Part shown: positions 59,641 to 64,000 of the stretch, piece by piece
How the letters are laid out: the number at the start of each line of letters is the position of its first letter
Numbering within the stretch: the first letter of the stretch is position 1
From: Hydractinia symbiolongicarpus
Taxonomy: Eukaryota > Cnidaria > Hydrozoa > Anthoathecata > Hydractiniidae
DNA length: 64,000 nucleotides
Assembly (NCBI RefSeq): GCF_029227915.1
Contig: NC_079879.1
Span: forward strand, 34,602,501-34,666,500
Reading direction: 5' to 3'
The notes under the pieces: model-generated
What the model was told of the DNA's origin: nothing
The model's input: only the letters and a program-made list of their open reading frames with translations
The model's database searches: none
Made by a program: the position numbers and the translations under genes

Positions 59641-61433
59641 TATTCCTCCAGTATATTAAAAGGAAGTATATACAGATATAGGAAGTTTATACAGATACTT
59701 ATTAAACATCAAAAGAACAGCGTTATGGTCTGCTTAGCACAATCTTACAAGAACAAGTTCAAGCAGTTTGTAAATTTGCGGCTATTATTTGAGTTGAAAA
59801 ATTTCTATTACGGAAGAGATTTTATTCCTTGGCGTATATGCGAAAAAGAAAAAAGTTGTACACAAAGGCGGTGGAATTCTAACAAAACCACTGGCCCCAT
59901 TAGTAGCTAAATTTGAAAAATGGAATACTGTAAAAATGAAACATCGTGATGATCAATGTTTCATTTATCTTTTAATAATCTCTCCTCTTTAGTGTCTGTC
60001 TAGAAAACCCTTTTCTGTTTGTTTAATGAATCTCCTGTTGATATGTTTTGTATCCTAAATATACTGAAAAGAAATTGAGAGAATAAGTAAGCACTATTAA
60101 AATTACTTATAACAAAGTCATTTGTTTTAATAAATTACATAAATACGGAGGCACAACAACAAAAGCTATTGATAACTTTCAACTACTGTCTGTCGTAATT
60201 AGCCTAAAGATTTTAAGTCTAAATTGTGATAAACCTTTCAGCCATATAAAGACGATGTAAGCATATATTATTATAATTAACAAGATGGCGGTGGTAGTTG
60301 CCTAATGATCGAGTTAACCCGTTCCTTCGGAGATGGCACCACTACAAAAAAAGTATATAATTGTGTACATGATGCATTGTAACAAGAATATGTAGCCACT
60401 CTGGGCAATTTACACATGTTGCAGTTGATAAATGGCTATCTATTTTTTCAAGTACTTGACAGTTAAAATTGGTGGTTTGCTCATTGCATATAGGTAATTT
60501 CACAAATAATTCTACAAATACTTGGCAATCTTTATCTTTTATTAAAAAAGTTTGTTGTTTTCACTTTTAATGTTTTGGAATGTGCTTTTAAACGTGCATG
60601 GTTTTTACATCATTATCAAATGTATTTTCGCTCTTAAAAAAGGATTTAGTGGGAAGGTTAAGTATATCTGAAACAAATTTTACGTCAAGCAGCAACGTTT
60701 AATTTTAGCGTCCTCTTTACAATTTATTTGATATTCTCCTATTGTCTCTTAAAGTAAATGTATCACACTATTTTTTCGCCGTAAATCTACCTTGTTTTCA
60801 AAAAGAATTTTTGCCACAGAGAAATTATTCTTTTCACCAACTCTGATTTTGGCCTCAAACACGTGTATCAACACAAAATTAACTCTTTATGATGTCGAAC
60901 ATTTAATGAGGCATCAATCAGGCATCATCTTTGAGGACCGAACGCATTTAATGAGTAGTTACGTACGATATGCTTCTTTCTTTTGTGGAGCAAGGATACA
61001 AATGACTTAGTTGTTAACTTTACCATAGTACTTTATAAACAAAGCAACATAATCTGAAATTATGATTTTTTTATTCTGCACTTGTTCTTTGCTCTATAGA
61101 AATAATAAAACATTAAATAATCATGCAAGGACACAAAATGTAAAGAAAATAATGTTTATTATGCATACAGCATGTGTAAAATATTTACAATACTTAAAAG
61201 CAGAAGAATAGTTCATTTTGCTTATCGTTATTTACTTTTGCAAAATCGGGGATAACGATCCTTTATTTCTGTCTATTCAGTGCCATAATGTCATTCCAAG
61301 TTATATATTCGGATTTTCAATGGACTTGGAATTCTTCTTCATGCTTTTAGTTACCATGCATTCCTTAACAACTTAAACATGTAAGAAAATGTTGCAGTAG
61401 ATGTTGAAACGCAAGCTCCTCTGTGCTCATAAC
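59641..61433. other. No supported gene
   Basis: AT-rich. Frames at 59725-59910 and 60792-61010 (+) have no recognised motif. The right side is the 3' flank of the minus-strand cysteine-rich gene. Confidence 0.45.
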
Positions 61434-61999
61434 CTACATAGGATCAAACTGATACTTGGTAACACATCTCTTTTGATGCAACAATTTCATACATGCAAAT
61501 ACTTGCAAACATTTACAATCAGAATCGTCTTAACATCGTCGAAACAACATTGGGCAGTGACGCAATGAGTATTTTGTATTTTCTTTTGCCAAAACAATCT
61601 AAAATGAAAATAGGTTTGCTAACCAGAAACGTTTTTGTTAACGATAACCCTATTACGCCTCTTGTATCATGACAGTGTGATTAAACAGCTATAGATGGGC
61701 TATCAACGGTGATGTTTAATTGTACCTTTATGTCTATTTCCTACATAGATTTTACGTTTCACAAAGTGTCTATAAGATAACCAAGATTATAATCAACGCT
61801 GCAAATATTATATATCTAAAAACAATTTTGTTCAAGCAAAATTCAAAATATTGCAACTTACAATAAGTTTATCTTTAAACTGATTGACGCCATTTCCTAC
61901 ATCTTTTTTATTTTCTTTTGTTTGACGTGTTGGATGTGTGGAGACATCTGCGATAGCCAGAAGCAAGAACACTGCACAGATGCATGTCACCAGTTGCAT
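61434..61999 (-). pseudogene. Paralogue of the secreted six-cysteine gene, with a premature stop
   Basis: Exon 1 is 61862-61999 (46 codons from ATG 61999, donor GTAAGT) and encodes a clear signal peptide (MQLVTCICAVFLLLAIADVS) and a Lys/Asn-rich spacer ending FKDKLI. Exon 2 is 61434-61598 (165 nt, acceptor CATTTTAG), joined in phase 0 across a 263-bp intron. Exon 2 has the same length and cysteine spacing as exon B of the 44780 gene and shares LAKEN, KYSLRHC, DSDC, KRCV and a terminal DPM. Codon 23 of exon 2 is TAA (61530-61532), where the other gene has a Glu codon, so translation would end after the second cysteine. No other disabling change is visible, so the loss is recent or a sequencing error. 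Product class as for the paralogue. Confidence 0.75.
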
Positions 62000-64000
62000 A
62001 CTTAAAGAAATGGAAGATGAAGAACTTTATGTCAGAAGTCAGTCGCCTTTAATGTATCAATTAACATTTACTAAGAGAGGGACGTTATTTATACCATTAA
62101 TTCTTTTGTTTATAGAACAAAGAGGACAACCATTGCAGTAATAAGGAAATTTGGCATCAATTAAGTTGACTTTTGCGATATTTAGGCACAGGAAACGAGC
62201 AATTAGTCATTCTTTTACGAACTGAAATAACACTTGAAGTCATTGATTTGACAACGTATCCAATAACTAAACGTTATTATGACTGTTAAGCAATGCCGAT
62301 TAAGAGTAAGCTCTATTTCGTGATTTCCTTAGCAAGAAATTTAACTTGTTTGGTTGAATTTTATTAATTTCACCAACCGTACTAAGCGAGGCATACTATT
62401 TCAACAAGTTTAATGAAAGTGATTTATTAAACTAATTGCGACTAATTGCGAAATAATTATGAATAAACATGCATTTTCTGTTTGATAAAGAAAACAGTTT
62501 CATTTTTTACAGAAACGAATTACTTGAAGTAAAAAAAGAAGTACAAAAAAAATTCTTTAGCAGGAAATATTAAAACGGCCTAAAACCAATAGTGTGACTG
62601 CTTCAAACACAGAATGAAATGTGCAGTAGACTCTCCGAAATTCAACTAGCTTTTTGTTCATATAATTTTCGTGTTAAGGTAAAAATTCCATAAGAAGTCT
62701 CATATGTACCTCCCCATAATTCAAATCCCAATTAATCGAACAAATCAATAATTTTGACGTTATTTTCTGTCGTTAGAGCATAACTGCGTCATGTGTAAAT
62801 GGCTTAAGCAAATAGCATCTCACGAAAATTTCTAGCTACTGTTGATTTAGATGATTTCTGACTTTACCCCTTTTGACAATAAAGTCGAACTAAACTTCAT
62901 CGATACACAGATATTTCAAAACATGTCAACTGTATATTGCGAACACATTTTCTGGTCACGTGGGTTTAAATTGTAGGCTACTGTAAAACGAAAAGTTAAT
63001 TTTTCTTAGAATTATAAAATGTGTGTTATATAAATCATGTCTGCCAATGCATGTCAAACAGCAGGTTTCGTTTTTACCTGCAAGTTATGAATAAATTAAA
63101 TCGAATAATTTTACTCCGCATAGCTAAGCTGTAAAGGGGAATTTAAAGAAGCTAACTAAACAAGCATTCTTTATAAAATTTTCATAAATGTTCCGTTTTG
63201 CCAAACGTAAAATGTCAGAAAATTTATTATTAATTTTGCTTAGAATGTGTTTTAGTTTTACTTCCATCATTCATAGGAAATTTATAATTACAAATAAAAG
63301 AAGGAGGAGATGCTAACATATGTAAAAACACCTTCAATTGCAACTTCATATACGGATATTAGTCAAAGATATACAAGATATTACATTTTCTACGCTTCGT
63401 GATCACTACGAAGGATGCATCTGAAGTAATTAAGAGCGATACACATGTTAGCGCTGCCGGCACTGGTTTCCCATTTTAATTATTGTTACTATGTGACGTA
63501 GTGTAGTGTACGTGTATTGTATATTTAGCGAACGACAAATCTGTGAATTTGTATTACTCTGCACTGATAGGAAACTCACGTTGACATATGCTCAATTATT
63601 TCTGTCGCACATTTATCGTCTTTGAGTCAGGAAAAGTGTCAATAACATAAAGAAGGTACCGTTTATAGCTAAGATACAGGTTCTACACAAAGATCACAAC
63701 TCTGCCAAAAGCTTGAACTCGAGCGACCCCCCGAAATGTCAATATTTTTAGAAGAAAACAGTTTAAATTAAAGATTTGTATACAAACGATTGGCTGGAAA
63801 TATCTTTCAGACTCATATATGCACCATAGCTAATACCATCTTAAATTCATCATAGTATCTTAAATTCTAGTCATAACGTACTATGTTATTTAAACTAAAC
63901 TTACACGTTTTCAGAAATACTCATTCGCGAAAATGTATCCACGGAACCCATCCTCTCTGTCCTTTTACAGAAATATGCACATGTAATTAAAAAAACAATT
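62000..64000. other. AT-rich, no supported gene
   Basis: The first part is upstream of the minus-strand cysteine-rich gene; CTTCCATTTCTTTAAG just before its ATG (minus strand) is pyrimidine-rich and could be a splice or trans-splice acceptor. Nothing else is recognised to the window end. Confidence 0.45.

Noticed and set aside
61641-61655. Another TTAACCCTATT terminus
   Set aside because: The sequence is GATAACCCTATTACG; it lacks TTAA and the GGTC that follows in the other termini.

Overview
The window looks like AT-rich nuclear DNA of a cnidarian, most likely a hydrozoan (a Clytia- or Hydra-like animal). This is an inference from three things: transposon-encoded protein families that I know mainly from cnidarian genomes, a tandem-repeat secreted peptide precursor of the cnidarian neuropeptide style, and splice-site-like sequences directly upstream of start codons, as expected where genes are trans-spliced. 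No ribosomal, bacterial or organellar genes are visible. The species cannot be fixed from the sequence alone.

Four loci look like host genes. At 9069-10427 (+) a secreted precursor carries 19 near-identical 20-residue units plus one diverged unit. At 23243-24634 (-) lies a two-exon class A (rhodopsin-like) G-protein coupled receptor of 322 residues. At 44780-45338 (+) and 61434-61999 (-) lie two paralogous two-exon genes for small secreted six-cysteine proteins; the second is broken by an in-frame TAA. An unrecognised 141-codon reading frame lies at 50774-51199 (-).

Nearly everything else that can be read is mobile DNA. From left to right: a ZSWIM3/MULE-like fragment (2-804), a vertnin-like fragment (about 1010-1375), a repeat ending in a piggyBac-like terminus (to 2031), a hAT transposase remnant (2034-2938), short Helitron-like elements and their termini (7.0, 10.7, 12.4-14.7, 41.3 and 52.7 kb), an inverted pair of one such element (12.4-14.1 versus 18.0-19.7 kb) flanking a 2.3-kb element with hAT-like ends that carries a vertnin-like gene remnant (15562-17837), a LINE reverse-transcriptase remnant (21.8-22.5 kb), a degenerate Penelope-like element with RT and GIY-YIG domains (28.6-30.8 kb), several MITE and fold-back elements (32.98, 46.8, 54.4 kb), a TTAA-flanked DNA transposon with a nested MITE of its own family (56353-57890), and a 5'-truncated retroelement polymerase (58089-59640).

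Simple repeats include a (TTC)n tract of about 280 bp at 39.5 kb, G-runs of 15 and 17, and several minisatellites. The remaining intergenic stretches are AT-rich, with no gene that I can support. The peptide precursor and the receptor lie 13 kb apart; nothing in the sequence shows that they act together.
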